From contig VGXU01000002.1 of assembly GCA_016873215.1 (NCBI GenBank), positions 46,574-110,573 on the forward strand: a stretch of 64,000 nt of DNA, given 5' to 3'. A model generated the notes under the pieces. That model had not been told where the DNA came from, ran no database searches, and saw nothing but the letters and a program-made list of their open reading frames with translations. Shown here piece by piece: positions 18,123 to 26,883 of the stretch. Every line of letters starts with the position of its first letter. Positions within the stretch are counted from its first letter, which is position 1. The position numbers were made by a program, and so were the translations under genes. Source of the DNA: Planctomycetota bacterium (GTDB taxonomy: Bacteria; Planctomycetota; Phycisphaerae; Sedimentisphaerales; Anaerohalosphaeraceae).

Positions 18123-19487
18123 TCAGATGGTGTGAATCGAAAATTCCGGGCGATAGTCTTTTTTCAAAAACGCGTTCGCTTCGGGCAGATTTGAAAATTC
18201 CCTCTTTTCCGCATCCCACAACAGCTTTTGCTGCATCAGTTTTTCACGCAGCTCTACCCGCAGCGCAATGTTCCCCATCAGCACGACCTCGGTCAAGTGT
18301 CCGGCGAACTCAAAATTCGACCCGGCCGGCTTGCCGCCTTTGCAAGCCTCGATCCATTCCTCGTAATGGCCGATGGACCGCGGCAGCGTCTTTGCCGGAG
18401 GCGTGTATTCCTTCATCTTTGTTTCCGGGATAATCCGCCCATTGAGTATCTTGCCCTTGTCGCCGATATAGAGTGTCCCGCCCGTGCCCATCATCTGTCC
18501 AGGCTCCAGTTCTTCAGGACGCGGAGGCTTCAATCCGCCGTCATACCAGGTTATTGTCACCGGCGGCATCTTCCCCCGCGAGGGGAATTCGTATGTCACC
18601 ATCGAAGCGACCGGATACGATTCCGTATTCACACGGGTACAGCTTGCCTGCACCGAAAGCGGATATCCCAGTTTCAGCGCCCGGAAGACCGGGTCCATCG
18701 CATGACAGCCGATATCACCCAAAGCCCCCGTGCCGAAATCCCACCAGCCCCGCCATTTGAACGGATGGTAGGCCGGGTGATACGGCCGCCGCGGTGCCGG
18801 CCCAAGCCACAAATCCCAGTCCAGATGCTCGGGCGCCGACGGCGCATCCGTCGGACGGTCAACGCCCTGCGGCCAGTACTCCCCGAATACGCCCTGCATC
18901 GGACGGTCCGTCCAGATATGCACCTGGCGGACAGGCCCAATCGCACCGTCGGAGATAAATTCCTGAATCAGCCGCGTTTGTTCGGACGCCTGTCCCTGAT
19001 TGCCCATCTGGGTGGCGACTTTCATTTCGGCCGCAACCTTGCGCATCAGGCGGGTTTCCTCGACCGTATGCGTCAGCGGCTTTTGGCAGTACACGTGTTT
19101 TCCCATCTTCATCGCCGTCAGCGCGATAAGTGCGTGCGTATGGTCAGGCGTGGCGATTACGACCGCGTCGATGTCGTTCTGTTTGTCTAACATGTGGCGG
19201 AAATCACGATATCGCTTGGCCTGTGGAAACATCTCGAATGTCCGTGCGGCGTAGCGGTCGTCCACATCGCACAAGGCCGCGATATTCTGAGAACTGACGC
19301 TGAGGGTGTCCGAATGGCCTTTGCCGCCGATACCGACACAGGCGATATTCAGTTTGTCGTTGGCGGAGGGCTGGTTCGGGTCGCCCAAAACGCTCTTTGG
19401 AACGAAGGTGAAAAGCCCAACAGCGGCGGTTTGTTTGATGAGACTTCTTCTTGAAAGCGTGCCGGTTTTAAACTCAGACTGTGACAT
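18123..19487 (-). CDS. Gfo/Idh/MocA oxidoreductase, Tat-exported
   Basis: 454 aa from ATG 19487; longer in-frame starts only add repeat-like residues. The leader has SRRSLIKQTAAVG. Next come the NAD(P)-binding fold (LNIACVGIGGKGHSDT), VVIATPDHTHA and the family Lys in YCQKPLTHTVEE, then a C-terminal substrate domain with WDFGTGALGDIGCHAMDP. This is the planctomycete-enriched group related to GH109-like dehydrogenases. It forms a two-gene operon with the downstream sulfatase. Confidence 0.9.
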   Translation of the reverse strand: MSQSEFKTGTLSRRSLIKQTAAVGLFTFVPKSVLGDPNQPSANDKLNIACVGIGGKGHSDTLSVSSQNIAALCDVDDRYAARTFEMFPQAKRYRDFRHMLDKQNDIDAVVIATPDHTHALIALTAMKMGKHVYCQKPLTHTVEETRLMRKVAAEMKVATQMGNQGQASEQTRLIQEFISDGAIGPVRQVHIWTDRPMQGVFGEYWPQGVDRPTDAPSAPEHLDWDLWLGPAPRRPYHPAYHPFKWRGWWDFGTGALGDIGCHAMDPVFRALKLGYPLSVQASCTRVNTESYPVASMVTYEFPSRGKMPPVTITWYDGGLKPPRPEELEPGQMMGTGGTLYIGDKGKILNGRIIPETKMKEYTPPAKTLPRSIGHYEEWIEACKGGKPAGSNFEFAGHLTEVVLMGNIALRVELREKLMQQKLLWDAEKREFSNLPEANAFLKKDYRPEFSIHTI

Positions 19488-19672
19488 TGCATGTTTCCTG
19501 TATTGAAATGATTTCGTACTTTTCAATTCACATCCCCCGTTTAACCGCTTGGAAACCACCATCTTCTCCTCTCGGATCCAAGGATTCTACGGCAATCCGC
19601 CCAAACAGTCAAGAGCAGTTGTTTTGTATTTTTTCCTTTTATCTGCGTAAGCTGTGGTTTCTCTTTTATGAC

Positions 19673-21220
19673 TCAATACAGTCCTGCGGTTTCCTCCTGT
19701 CGTCCATAATTCACAAAAAAGTACCTCAGCGCGTCAATCGGGTGGTCATACACCCCGTCCTTGTCCGGCGTCTCGCCCCCGCACGGCGGATAATGATAAC
19801 ACCGCATCGCCTCAATCAGCCGCTGGCACTTCGGACTGATCACCAGCCGGCTCTTCCCATCCCCGGCCTTCAGCGCCCGACGAATCAGCTCAAGCCCTTC
19901 CAATACCGCACTGGGCCTGTGTTTGCATCGAATCCCCATCGCCGCCAGCTCCCGCACCGCGCTGGTCCCCGTCACATCATTCCGGCACGCACCCGCTGGG
20001 TCGCAAAACGTCATTATTTCCTTTGACCCACCCCCCGGCGTCCGCCGCAGCACCTCCGCTCCGTTCTCCGCAATCATCGCCCGCGTCTTCATATACTCAT
20101 CAATCACGCGCACCCCGCCCGCCGCATCTGCCTGTATCCACAAACACACAAACGGATTCGAATACCCGAAATCCATCGCCCGGTACAGCGGCAGATTCGC
20201 ATCATACCCAACTTCCGCAATGTGCACCCTCGGTTCAAACTCCGCAAACACCACATTGTCCAGCTTTGGCCGCAGGCACAGCATCTCCGTCTCAAACGCC
20301 GCCCGGCTGCTCCGCCGCATCTGGTCGATCACATCGTCAATCCGCAGATGTCCCGCCGCACGCTTCGCCCGCCCGCCACAATCACCCCACAGCACACATT
20401 GCGAACAGCTTCGCTCCCCGCATCGCTCAATCGCCTCCCACACGCACCACCGAAACAGTTTCGTCACAGATGAATTCATAGCTGTAGGGTGGGTCATTGA
20501 CCCACCAAAATTTTCACCATGTCCCGTCGCATCAATCAGCTTCCGCATAATCCCGTACGGCTGGTGCATCGTGCTGAACACCTCCAGTGCTCCACGAATC
20601 CGCGAGTCGCTTTTGGTAATAAACTGCGCCCCCGTCGCATACACCTCCGACCGAAACAACTCCACCTCATCGCACCGCAGCTTATGAATATGCCGCCCGC
20701 GCACACTCCGCGCCGAATGCGACAGCACCTCCACATCCGACCCGTTGACAAACCGGCACTTCCCCTCGTTGGCCTTGCCCCGCACAAACTCCGCGAATCC
20801 GCCCTCGACATAATCGCGCAAATAATCATACATTCGGCACGACTGGTCCAGCGACCCCGCCAGTATCCGCGTCTTGCACCCCGGCTTAAAAATACTGTCC
20901 AGCAATGTCGCCGCCGCCGCAAGTTTAGTCTTCCCGCCGCCCCGGCCCGCCCACACAATACAATCCGCTGTCTCATTTCGCGCCGCCGCCTCCGGCAGAC
21001 CCGCAAAATCGCAACTGTACGAATGCCACAGATAATCCAGTGGCGCATCATGCCCCTCGCACACCGCGCACCCCGGCACATCAATCCCCAAAAACACCTT
21101 CACATACCGGCGCAATTGCTCCCGCGACCTCGGCCGCCGCCGTCGAATCTCCTCCAGAACAGAATAAATTCTCGCTTTGTCATTCCCGCGCAGGCGGGAA
21201 TCCAGAATACGTATGCGCAT
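19673..21220 (-). CDS. phage terminase, large subunit
   Basis: 515 aa; the ATPase-nuclease motor that packages and cuts phage DNA. ATPase part: Walker A WAGRGGGKTK (residues 90-99), Walker B HKLRCDEVELF (about 179-189) and a coupling motif VFSTMHQ. A Cys cluster (CSQCVLWGDCGG) and EMLCLRP follow. The nuclease part has acidic sites in AMDFGYSNP, FCDPAG and DHPIDALRYFF. A good site (GGAAGGAG) precedes ATG 21220, and codons 6-15 (LDSRLRGNDK) are a copy of the CATTCCCGCG..CGCGGGAATCC repeat, inserted in frame right after the start. The frame is intact throughout. Its last 65 codons are duplicated at 16390. Confidence 0.88.
   Translation of the reverse strand: MRIRILDSRLRGNDKARIYSVLEEIRRRRPRSREQLRRYVKVFLGIDVPGCAVCEGHDAPLDYLWHSYSCDFAGLPEAAARNETADCIVWAGRGGGKTKLAAAATLLDSIFKPGCKTRILAGSLDQSCRMYDYLRDYVEGGFAEFVRGKANEGKCRFVNGSDVEVLSHSARSVRGRHIHKLRCDEVELFRSEVYATGAQFITKSDSRIRGALEVFSTMHQPYGIMRKLIDATGHGENFGGSMTHPTAMNSSVTKLFRWCVWEAIERCGERSCSQCVLWGDCGGRAKRAAGHLRIDDVIDQMRRSSRAAFETEMLCLRPKLDNVVFAEFEPRVHIAEVGYDANLPLYRAMDFGYSNPFVCLWIQADAAGGVRVIDEYMKTRAMIAENGAEVLRRTPGGGSKEIMTFCDPAGACRNDVTGTSAVRELAAMGIRCKHRPSAVLEGLELIRRALKAGDGKSRLVISPKCQRLIEAMRCYHYPPCGGETPDKDGVYDHPIDALRYFFVNYGRQEETAGLY
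21180..21205 (-). repeat. palindromic repeat inside the 5' end of the terminase gene
   Basis: CATTCCCGCG..CGGGAATCC, the same palindrome family as the intergenic copies at 13461, 29770, 43704 and 48093. Here it lies between the ribosome site plus five codons and the rest of the gene. Confidence 0.75.
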
Positions 21221-21480
21221 AAATGCTCCTTCCTGTAATAATCATTTTATAATCATCAATCCCCCGGCTGGGTGGTACGCTCAAGCGTATTTGTCGCGTC
21301 GAAGCGCAGCGAAGACAGAAGCTTGCCCATGAACGAAACCAAAAATCGTCAATCTGCAATTCCTCTCCACTCGCCTTTTCCCCCCACAAAAAAATGCAAT
21401 ATCTTGCTTTCTCAAAGAGTCCTGCTTGTATAGTATAGATTGTCGTTAATGAAATCTTAATATATAGGAAAGGACTGGAG

Positions 21481-22917
21481 ATGAACAAACTCAAATTAAC
21501 TGTGGCCGTGTTGATTCTATGTTCTTTTACCGCAACGCTTTACGCCGCCGATGCACAGGCCTTCTGGCCGAACTGGCGCGGCCCCGAATTTACCGGCGTC
21601 GCCCCCGGCGCAAACCCCCCGACAACCTGGAGCGAAACACAAAATATCAAATGGAAAGTCAAACTCACCGGCGACGGTTCCGACGGCAGTCCGATTGTCT
21701 GGAAAGACAAAATCTTCTTCCAGACCGCCGTCAAGACCGACCAGCCCGCAAAAGAAGCCTCAAGCGTAAGCGCGGGGATAGATCGCAGTCTCCCTGTGCC
21801 AGAAGAGCCGATTTCCCAACCCCTGATAACAGCCGCCGAAATGGCCCCGCCACCGCCCGGCGGCCAGAGGGACCGGGGTCAGCAGCGCGCCGGCGGCATG
21901 GGCATTCAGAACCCAACCAATATCTATCAATTCAACCTGGTCTGTATGGATAGGAACACAGGCAAAATCCTCTGGGAAAAAACCGCCCGCGAGGCCCTCC
22001 CTCATCAGGGTCACCACCCCGACCACGGCTTCGGTTCGTTTACGCCAGTAACCGATGGTAAATTCGTCTGGGCTCAGTTCGGCTCACAGGGTATGTATTG
22101 CTTTGACTTCGACGGCAAACTGGTCTGGAAGAAAGACCTCGTCCAGATGAAAACCCGCTTCGGCGAAGCCGGCTCGCTGGCAATCGCAGGCGACGCCGTC
22201 ATCGTTGTCACAGACAATGAAAACGAATCCTTTATCTGGGCCTTCAATAAAACCACCGGCGAAACAATCTGGAAAAAACAGCGAGATGAACAAACAACAC
22301 ACGCCACTCCCCTGGTCCTGACTGTCAACGGCAAGATGCAAATCATCGTCAGCGCCACCAATAAGATTCGCTCGTATGACGCCAAAACAGGCGAGACAAT
22401 CTGGGAATGCGGCGGCATGACGCAAAATGTCATCCCTACACCGGTTGCCGATTCCGAAATGGTCTTCTGCGCCAGCGGCTTTCGCGGCAGCAGCTTAATG
22501 GCCATCAAACTCGGCCGCACCGGGGACCTGACCGACACCGACGCTGTCGCATGGCAGGTCAAGGAAGCCGCGCCCTATGTCCCGTCGCCGATTCTGTATG
22601 ACGGCAAGCTCTATGTCTTCTCGGTCAACGACGCGATCCTGTCCTGCTACGACGCCAAAACCGGTAAAGCGTTTTATGCCAAACAGAAACTCGACGAGAT
22701 GAAAAAAATCTATGCCGCACCCGTCGGCGCCAACGGCAATGTCTATTATGTCGGACGCAACGGAGTGACGTATGTCCTGAAAAACACTGACAAATACGAA
22801 GTCGTCTCCATCAACAAACTCGACGACGGTCTTGACAGTACACCTGCCGTTGTGGATAACGAAATTATCCTCAAAGGCAAACAATACATGTACTGCATCG
22901 CCGAAAAAAAACAATAG
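21481..22917 (+). CDS. PQQ-binding-like beta-propeller protein, secreted
   Basis: 478 aa with a Sec signal peptide (cleavage near ATLYAADA). The mature protein opens with WPNWRGPEFTGVAPG, the hallmark of planctomycete PQQ-like (BamB-like) propellers, and contains repeated blades of the type YDAKTGETIWECGG, FNKTTGETIWKKQ and MDRNTGKILWEKT. Cofactor binding is not proven; most act as structural or assembly propellers. Residues of about 93-117 (21757-21830) derive from a repeat with GAGCCGATTTCCCAA, shared with tilS. It sits on the plus strand between the two terminase genes, with no obvious link to them. Confidence 0.88.
   Translation: MNKLKLTVAVLILCSFTATLYAADAQAFWPNWRGPEFTGVAPGANPPTTWSETQNIKWKVKLTGDGSDGSPIVWKDKIFFQTAVKTDQPAKEASSVSAGIDRSLPVPEEPISQPLITAAEMAPPPPGGQRDRGQQRAGGMGIQNPTNIYQFNLVCMDRNTGKILWEKTAREALPHQGHHPDHGFGSFTPVTDGKFVWAQFGSQGMYCFDFDGKLVWKKDLVQMKTRFGEAGSLAIAGDAVIVVTDNENESFIWAFNKTTGETIWKKQRDEQTTHATPLVLTVNGKMQIIVSATNKIRSYDAKTGETIWECGGMTQNVIPTPVADSEMVFCASGFRGSSLMAIKLGRTGDLTDTDAVAWQVKEAAPYVPSPILYDGKLYVFSVNDAILSCYDAKTGKAFYAKQKLDEMKKIYAAPVGANGNVYYVGRNGVTYVLKNTDKYEVVSINKLDDGLDSTPAVVDNEIILKGKQYMYCIAEKKQ
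21757..21830 (+). repeat. in-frame repeat insert in the PQQ-propeller gene
   Basis: Includes AAGCGTAAGCGCGG and GAGCCGATTTCCCAA (21805-21819), the word also present twice in tilS. It codes for an EPISQ peptide in a loop before the first well-conserved blade. Confidence 0.6.
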
Positions 22918-23044
22918 CGTGGAGCGCAAGCGACACGATTTTTTTATGTAGCACAGCCGCCCCCGGCTGTGAAATTTCAGACTTGGTGCCATGCCCACGC
23001 TTGCGTGGGCATGTTTTTTTGTAGCATAGCCGCCCCCGGCTGTT
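22916..23044. repeat. palindromes between the convergent PQQ and small-terminase genes
   Basis: GTGGAGCGCAAGCGACACG (22919-22937), TGTAGCACAGCCG..CGGCTGTG (22947-22971), GGTGCCATGCCCACG..CGTGGGCATG followed by T7 (22985-23020), and a second CATAGCCG..CGGCTG followed by T5 (23020-23048). The last two have T-runs on the plus side and could end transcription of the PQQ gene. Confidence 0.65.
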
Positions 23045-23052
23045 TTTATTTT

Positions 23053-23460
23053 TCAATCATCAATCGCCTGCCCTCCCGCCATAAACTCCAATATCTTCTC
23101 CGCCTGCTCATCGCTTATCTCAACGGTCGGAGCCGCAATCGTCTTGTCTTCCCCATCCTGTACCGACAACTTCAAAATATCTAAACACGCCTTCCGCCCC
23201 GTCTCTCCATCGGACTCCGCCAGCTTCGCCAGCTTTTCCGCCGCCGCGGGCGCCGATTGTGCCAAACGTATCTGACTGTTCTGCCGCGACGACTCTATCC
23301 GCGCATTCATCTCATCCACAAACAGCATCTCGCCCAGCCATCGCCGGTAATCACTTCGGCGAATCTTATGCCGTTCCAGTAAGTCGAACACCGAATAGTT
23401 CCCGCCTGTAAAATCCGCCAAAAACAATTTCTGCTTCGGACTCAACTTCTTTTCCTTCAT
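23053..23460 (-). CDS. probable phage terminase, small subunit
   Basis: 135 aa from ATG 23460 (GGGAAGGAGAAGTT upstream). The N-terminal KLSPKQKLFLADF with YSVFDLLERHKIRRSDYRRWL is a helix-turn-helix typical of terminase small subunits, which bind the phage pac or cos site. The C-terminal half is helical and charged, as expected for oligomerisation. Its place on the same strand upstream of the large terminase (with the PQQ gene between on the other strand) supports the call. The sequence itself is weakly diagnostic. Confidence 0.65.
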   Translation of the reverse strand: MKEKKLSPKQKLFLADFTGGNYSVFDLLERHKIRRSDYRRWLGEMLFVDEMNARIESSRQNSQIRLAQSAPAAAEKLAKLAESDGETGRKACLDILKLSVQDGEDKTIAAPTVEISDEQAEKILEFMAGGQAIDD

Positions 23461-23497
23461 AACTTCTCCTTCCCTTGTCATTCCCATTTTTTTCTGT

Positions 23498-23640
23498 CAT
23501 TCCCGCGACCTGTCCCGCCATAGCCTTGGCGACGGCGGATGCCTTTTTCCTTTTCTGCGTTCTCTTTTACCTCTGTGTTTCTCTGTGAACCTCCGTGGCA
23601 AAATTTATTCTGTATAATCTGTGAAAGCTGTGGCTCCAAA
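23498..23640. repeat. repeats between the small terminase and DUF2157 genes
   Basis: A GTCATTCCCGCG palindrome variant (23498-23545), then TCTGTGTTTCTCTGTGAACC and the TAATCTGTGAAAGCTGTGG family (23606-23640). The two genes diverge from this gap. Confidence 0.55.
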
Positions 23641-23723
23641 TCGTCAATTAATTCCTCTTGCCCCAGCCCAAGACATTTCGTACAATAACGATTATCTAAA
23701 ATCCGTCTTGTAAGGAGACTCGT

Positions 23724-25049
23724 ATGGCTGACAAACTGCCCTCTGCACGGTTTCGCCGGCAATTGAAGGAACAATTGCCCCTCCTCCAGTCCGAAGGCTT
23801 GATTTCACCCCAGCAAACCCAGGCCCTCTCCGACCGCTACCGACTCACCGCCCTCGGCTCCGAAGCCACCAATACGCTACTCATGACCATTTATACCATC
23901 GGTTCGGTGCTCATCGGCATCGGCGTCATCAGCTTCGTCGCCGCGCACTGGAACGACATCGGCCGCGACACAAAAATCATCATGCTCGTTTCCGCCATGC
24001 TCGCCGCCCACATTGCCGGCTTCTGTCTCTGGCGGCTTCATGGCGGGTATCCCAAACTCGGCCACACGCTCGTCCTTTTGGGCACGCTCATCTTCGGTGC
24101 CAACATCGGCCTTATCGCCCAGATCTTCCACATCTCCGGCAATCCCGAAAATGCCTTTATGGCATGGTCGCTCGGCGCCGTTGTTATCGCCTATGCTCTA
24201 CGCAGCGTCCCCAACGCCGTACTCGCCGTCGTTCTTGCCATCATCGCCGTGTTTGCCGGCGCATCACATTCGCCGCACTATACGCATGCGTGGTTCCCGC
24301 TGGCCGCGATAATTCTTTTCGTCCCCTTTATCTATTACACAAAATCCCGCTGGACGCTGTGCTCAGCCTTACTCCTCCTGACACTGGCGCTTCCCTATAC
24401 CTTCGCGCGAAAAGGCGGCGGCGAATTCAGCACTGTCTCCGGTGCCTCTCTTGCCGGCGTTCTGTTCTTTGCATGGGGCACACTCAGCCGGCAAAAGGAA
24501 CGCTGGTCTTTCATCTCGCCCCCGGCATGGACGTTTGGCGTCATCGCCGCATCTTTCGCTTTATACTTATGTTCATTCTTCGATTTTTGCAGAAATCTTC
24601 TGCCTCACTGGCAAATGTCTCCATTCACCTCTTTCTCAACATTTTCCGTAGTCGCCGTGATACTTCTGATTGCCGCCGCGGCCCTCTGGCTGTTTTCACT
24701 TACCAAAACCGGCACGATCATCGTATTTCTTCTGCAGGCTGCGACGGCGTTGACACTCATTCTTGCCGCCGCGCTGCCGTGGTTTGTTCAGCCCTATACC
24801 ATAGCGTTTTCAGCCAATCTGCTTTTAATTCTGCTGATTATCCTGCTGTTTTGTGCGGCGTTTGCCTGTGAAGACCGCCGCGTCTTCTGGGCCGCCGTCC
24901 TCCTGGCCGCGCTGCTCATCCTCGGCCGGACAATCGAATACGAAACCGAACTGCTCATCAAAGCCGTCATCTTTACCGCCTGCGGCGTCGGCATCATCGT
25001 CGCCGGCGTTCTCTTCGAACGCTTCCTCAAATCAAGGAGGGCTGTCTAA
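23724..25049 (+). CDS. DUF2157 membrane protein
   Basis: 441 aa after AAGGAGA. A soluble N-terminal 50 residues (QLPLLQSEGLISPQQTQAL) precedes about eleven or twelve hydrophobic segments, including the domain start ITVISFVAAHWNDI-like IGVISFVAAHWNDIG that defines DUF2157. The role is unknown; the family is an integral inner-membrane protein almost always next to a GDYXXLXY protein, as here (the stop and the next start share one base). These two genes interrupt the phage-derived run and are on the opposite strand. Confidence 0.88.
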   Translation: MADKLPSARFRRQLKEQLPLLQSEGLISPQQTQALSDRYRLTALGSEATNTLLMTIYTIGSVLIGIGVISFVAAHWNDIGRDTKIIMLVSAMLAAHIAGFCLWRLHGGYPKLGHTLVLLGTLIFGANIGLIAQIFHISGNPENAFMAWSLGAVVIAYALRSVPNAVLAVVLAIIAVFAGASHSPHYTHAWFPLAAIILFVPFIYYTKSRWTLCSALLLLTLALPYTFARKGGGEFSTVSGASLAGVLFFAWGTLSRQKERWSFISPPAWTFGVIAASFALYLCSFFDFCRNLLPHWQMSPFTSFSTFSVVAVILLIAAAALWLFSLTKTGTIIVFLLQAATALTLILAAALPWFVQPYTIAFSANLLLILLIILLFCAAFACEDRRVFWAAVLLAALLILGRTIEYETELLIKAVIFTACGVGIIVAGVLFERFLKSRRAV

Positions 25050-25573
25050 TGACTAAAACAAAAACCACATTCCTGTTTCTCGCCGCCGTCATCGTGCAGT
25101 TGGCCATCCTCGCGCTCGTCCCGGCCAAACAAATTTATGCCCGCGCGACCGGCCGGCTCATTACGCTCAAAGTCGTCCCTGTGGACCCCTACAACATCCT
25201 CAGCGGACACTACATGACCCTCGGCTACAAAATTGCCCAAATGCCCTCTGACCCGCGGCAGCTTGATGGAAGACAAATCCCCGTCTATGTCGTCTTGAAA
25301 GAAGACCCCAACAAACTCTGGGTCGTCGATTCAGTCAATAAGCAGAAGCCGTCGTCCATCCCGCCCGATAAATTACTCATTCGGGGCCGAACCTCTTACC
25401 GTGGAATCGAATACGGCATCGAAGCCTTTTTCGTCCCCGAGGATAAACGCGAAAAAATCGCCGCCGACTTCCGCGCCAACCAGAACAATGCCCGCGCCGA
25501 GATCAAAGTGGACCGCTTCGGCAATCCCGCCCTGATAAAACTCCTCCTCGGCGACAACACTTACGAATATTAA
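25049..25573 (+). CDS. GDYXXLXY-domain membrane-anchored protein
   Basis: 174 aa with one N-terminal membrane segment (FLFLAAVIVQLAILALV). The motif region reads YNILSGHYMTLGYKI, a variant of the GDYxxLxY signature, and FFVPEDKREKIAADFR near the C-terminus is also typical. It overlaps the DUF2157 gene by one base (TAATG), so they are translationally coupled and probably act together in the membrane. Function unknown. Confidence 0.85.
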   Translation: MTKTKTTFLFLAAVIVQLAILALVPAKQIYARATGRLITLKVVPVDPYNILSGHYMTLGYKIAQMPSDPRQLDGRQIPVYVVLKEDPNKLWVVDSVNKQKPSSIPPDKLLIRGRTSYRGIEYGIEAFFVPEDKREKIAADFRANQNNARAEIKVDRFGNPALIKLLLGDNTYEY

Positions 25574-25592
25574 AAAGCGGAACAAATAATTA

Positions 25593-25655
25593 GGGTGGGC
25601 CTATAGCCCACCCTTTTCCCTAATCTGCGTAATCTGTGAAATCTGTGGTTCCTTT
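25593..25655. repeat. GTGGGC..GCCCAC palindrome and CTGTGAAATCTGTGG repeat
   Basis: GGGTGGGCCTATAGCCCACCC (arms GGGTGGGC and GCCCACCC) followed by T-rich sequence, then TAATCTGCGTAATCTGTGAAAT. It lies between the convergent GDYXXLXY and lipoprotein genes; the first palindrome may serve as a terminator. Confidence 0.6.
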
Positions 25656-25656
25656 T

Positions 25657-26289
25657 TTATGTACTCGCCTTAACCTCCGTCACAATTTTCCGCGTCTCCG
25701 CCGATTGTCCCGCCTGCGCATCCTTAAACGCTGCCGCCTGCGACGGACAATTTTCCTTGAACAACTCATTACCCTCTATGATTTCCTTTAAGGCTTTGGA
25801 TTTCTCCCGCGCCTGCTTCAAAAACTGCGTCGCTCGAATCCCATATACCCCGCCCAACAATCCCGCCAGCCCGATTCCCAGCTCCATCGCGAATCCCGCC
25901 AGCCCGATGCCCAGCTCCATCGCGCCGTCGGCCATCTCCCACATCCCCGGCCGCTCCATACTCTGCTGATACGCCGTCGCCGCAATCGCCGTCTCTGTCG
26001 CAAATCCTTCCGATGGGTGCCATGGCCACGCTTGTGTGGCCATGCTGGAATCTCTCGGCATCCCGTAATCCGCCACAAACGCCCGGCTTTGCTGGCTCGC
26101 CAATCCCGTCAATCCCTGCAACTGAGGCGACGTCTCTTCCGCCTTTGCCTGTGCCGCCGCCAGCTCCGTCACCCGCCAGTGCAGGTATGCATTCTGTTTC
26201 TGCTCTTCCTTTGCCGCAAACCGAAACCCCTCGCACCCGCTCAGCACCACACACACCGCTAACACAACCACACACAATACCTTCTTCAT
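25657..26289 (-). CDS. lipoprotein in the phage-derived cluster
   Basis: 210 aa from ATG 26289 (AAGGAAGGAG upstream). A signal peptide ends in the lipobox VVLSGC. A helical region follows (HWRVTELAAAQAKAEE), then a glycine-rich hydrophobic part in which AMELGIGLAG occurs twice in a row, ending in LLGGVYGI, and a charged C-terminal helix. Residues MATQAWPWHP in the middle are a copy of the GCCATGCCCACG..GTGGGCATG repeat read in frame (26013-26047). It resembles no family I can name. Lying with the holin-like and head genes, it could be a phage envelope or lysis lipoprotein; this is inference. Confidence 0.6.
   Translation of the reverse strand: MKKVLCVVVLAVCVVLSGCEGFRFAAKEEQKQNAYLHWRVTELAAAQAKAEETSPQLQGLTGLASQQSRAFVADYGMPRDSSMATQAWPWHPSEGFATETAIAATAYQQSMERPGMWEMADGAMELGIGLAGFAMELGIGLAGLLGGVYGIRATQFLKQAREKSKALKEIIEGNELFKENCPSQAAAFKDAQAGQSAETRKIVTEVKAST
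26013..26047 (-). repeat. in-frame palindromic repeat in the lipoprotein gene
   Basis: GGTGCCATGGCCACG..TGTGGCCATG, a member of the family at 22985, 29665, 43642 and 45315, all of which are intergenic. Confidence 0.7.
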
Positions 26290-26582
26290 AAAACTCCTTC
26301 CTTTCTTTGAATTAAAAATAATAAAAATGGTTTTGTACAAATTCCGCGATACAACCCCGTCGTCTCCAATTGTATCTCTTTCTCTAATCTCAAATTTTTT
26401 CAAGCTTCTCCTTAATCATCAATTAACAATCAGCAATTTACAATAAAAACACCCTATTAACTTGTCAAAGAATCCCCCGATGATGTCGCAAGCCGTCCCC
26501 CCGAAAGAACCTTTAGCCCTGAGCCTGCCGAAGGGGAACATGAGGGAGCTGTTTAATCAGCTATACGCCCTTGGCGGATTCC

Positions 26583-26840
26583 TTAGTTTTGCCTTTTAAC
26601 TTTTGAATTTTGATTTTCTATCGTCCTCAGCCTGTACTCCTGTGCCGTTGTCCGTTCCTGCAATTGCTCCATCTTCTCGCAGAATTTCTCCTGTGCCGCC
26701 AAAAGCTGCTTCACATCCCGTCCGAGTAAATCCAATTGCCGCTGCAAATTCACCCAGCTTCCCACAATCAGCCCCGCCAGCATCAGCAGTTGCACCAGCG
26801 CCGACACATTCATCCGTTTATCAAATTGCCATCGATTCAT
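26583..26840 (-). CDS. small membrane coiled-coil protein (holin-like)
   Basis: 85 aa. ATG 26840 is chosen because GGAG lies seven bases upstream; ATG 26852 is an alternative. One membrane segment (ALVQLLMLAGLIVGSWV, residues 13-29) is followed by a coiled coil (LQRQLDLLGRDVKQLLAAQEKFCEKMEQLQERT). Proteins with this layout are frequent as holins or holin-like proteins beside phage head or lysis genes. The last residues (IENQNSKVKRQN) lie in an AT-rich repeat. Confidence 0.5.
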   Translation of the reverse strand: MNRWQFDKRMNVSALVQLLMLAGLIVGSWVNLQRQLDLLGRDVKQLLAAQEKFCEKMEQLQERTTAQEYRLRTIENQNSKVKRQN

Positions 26841-26883
26841 TTGCATCTCCAATCTTCAATCGAAAATCGACAATCGTCAATTC

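Noticed and set aside
18228..19190. 320-aa plus-strand open frame opposite the Gfo/Idh gene
   Set aside because: It is the antisense shadow of a strongly supported gene, His/Arg-rich and without similarity to any family.
22947..23044. CRISPR-like array
   Set aside because: The repeats here are different palindromes of different lengths without regular spacing or spacers; no cas gene is in the window.
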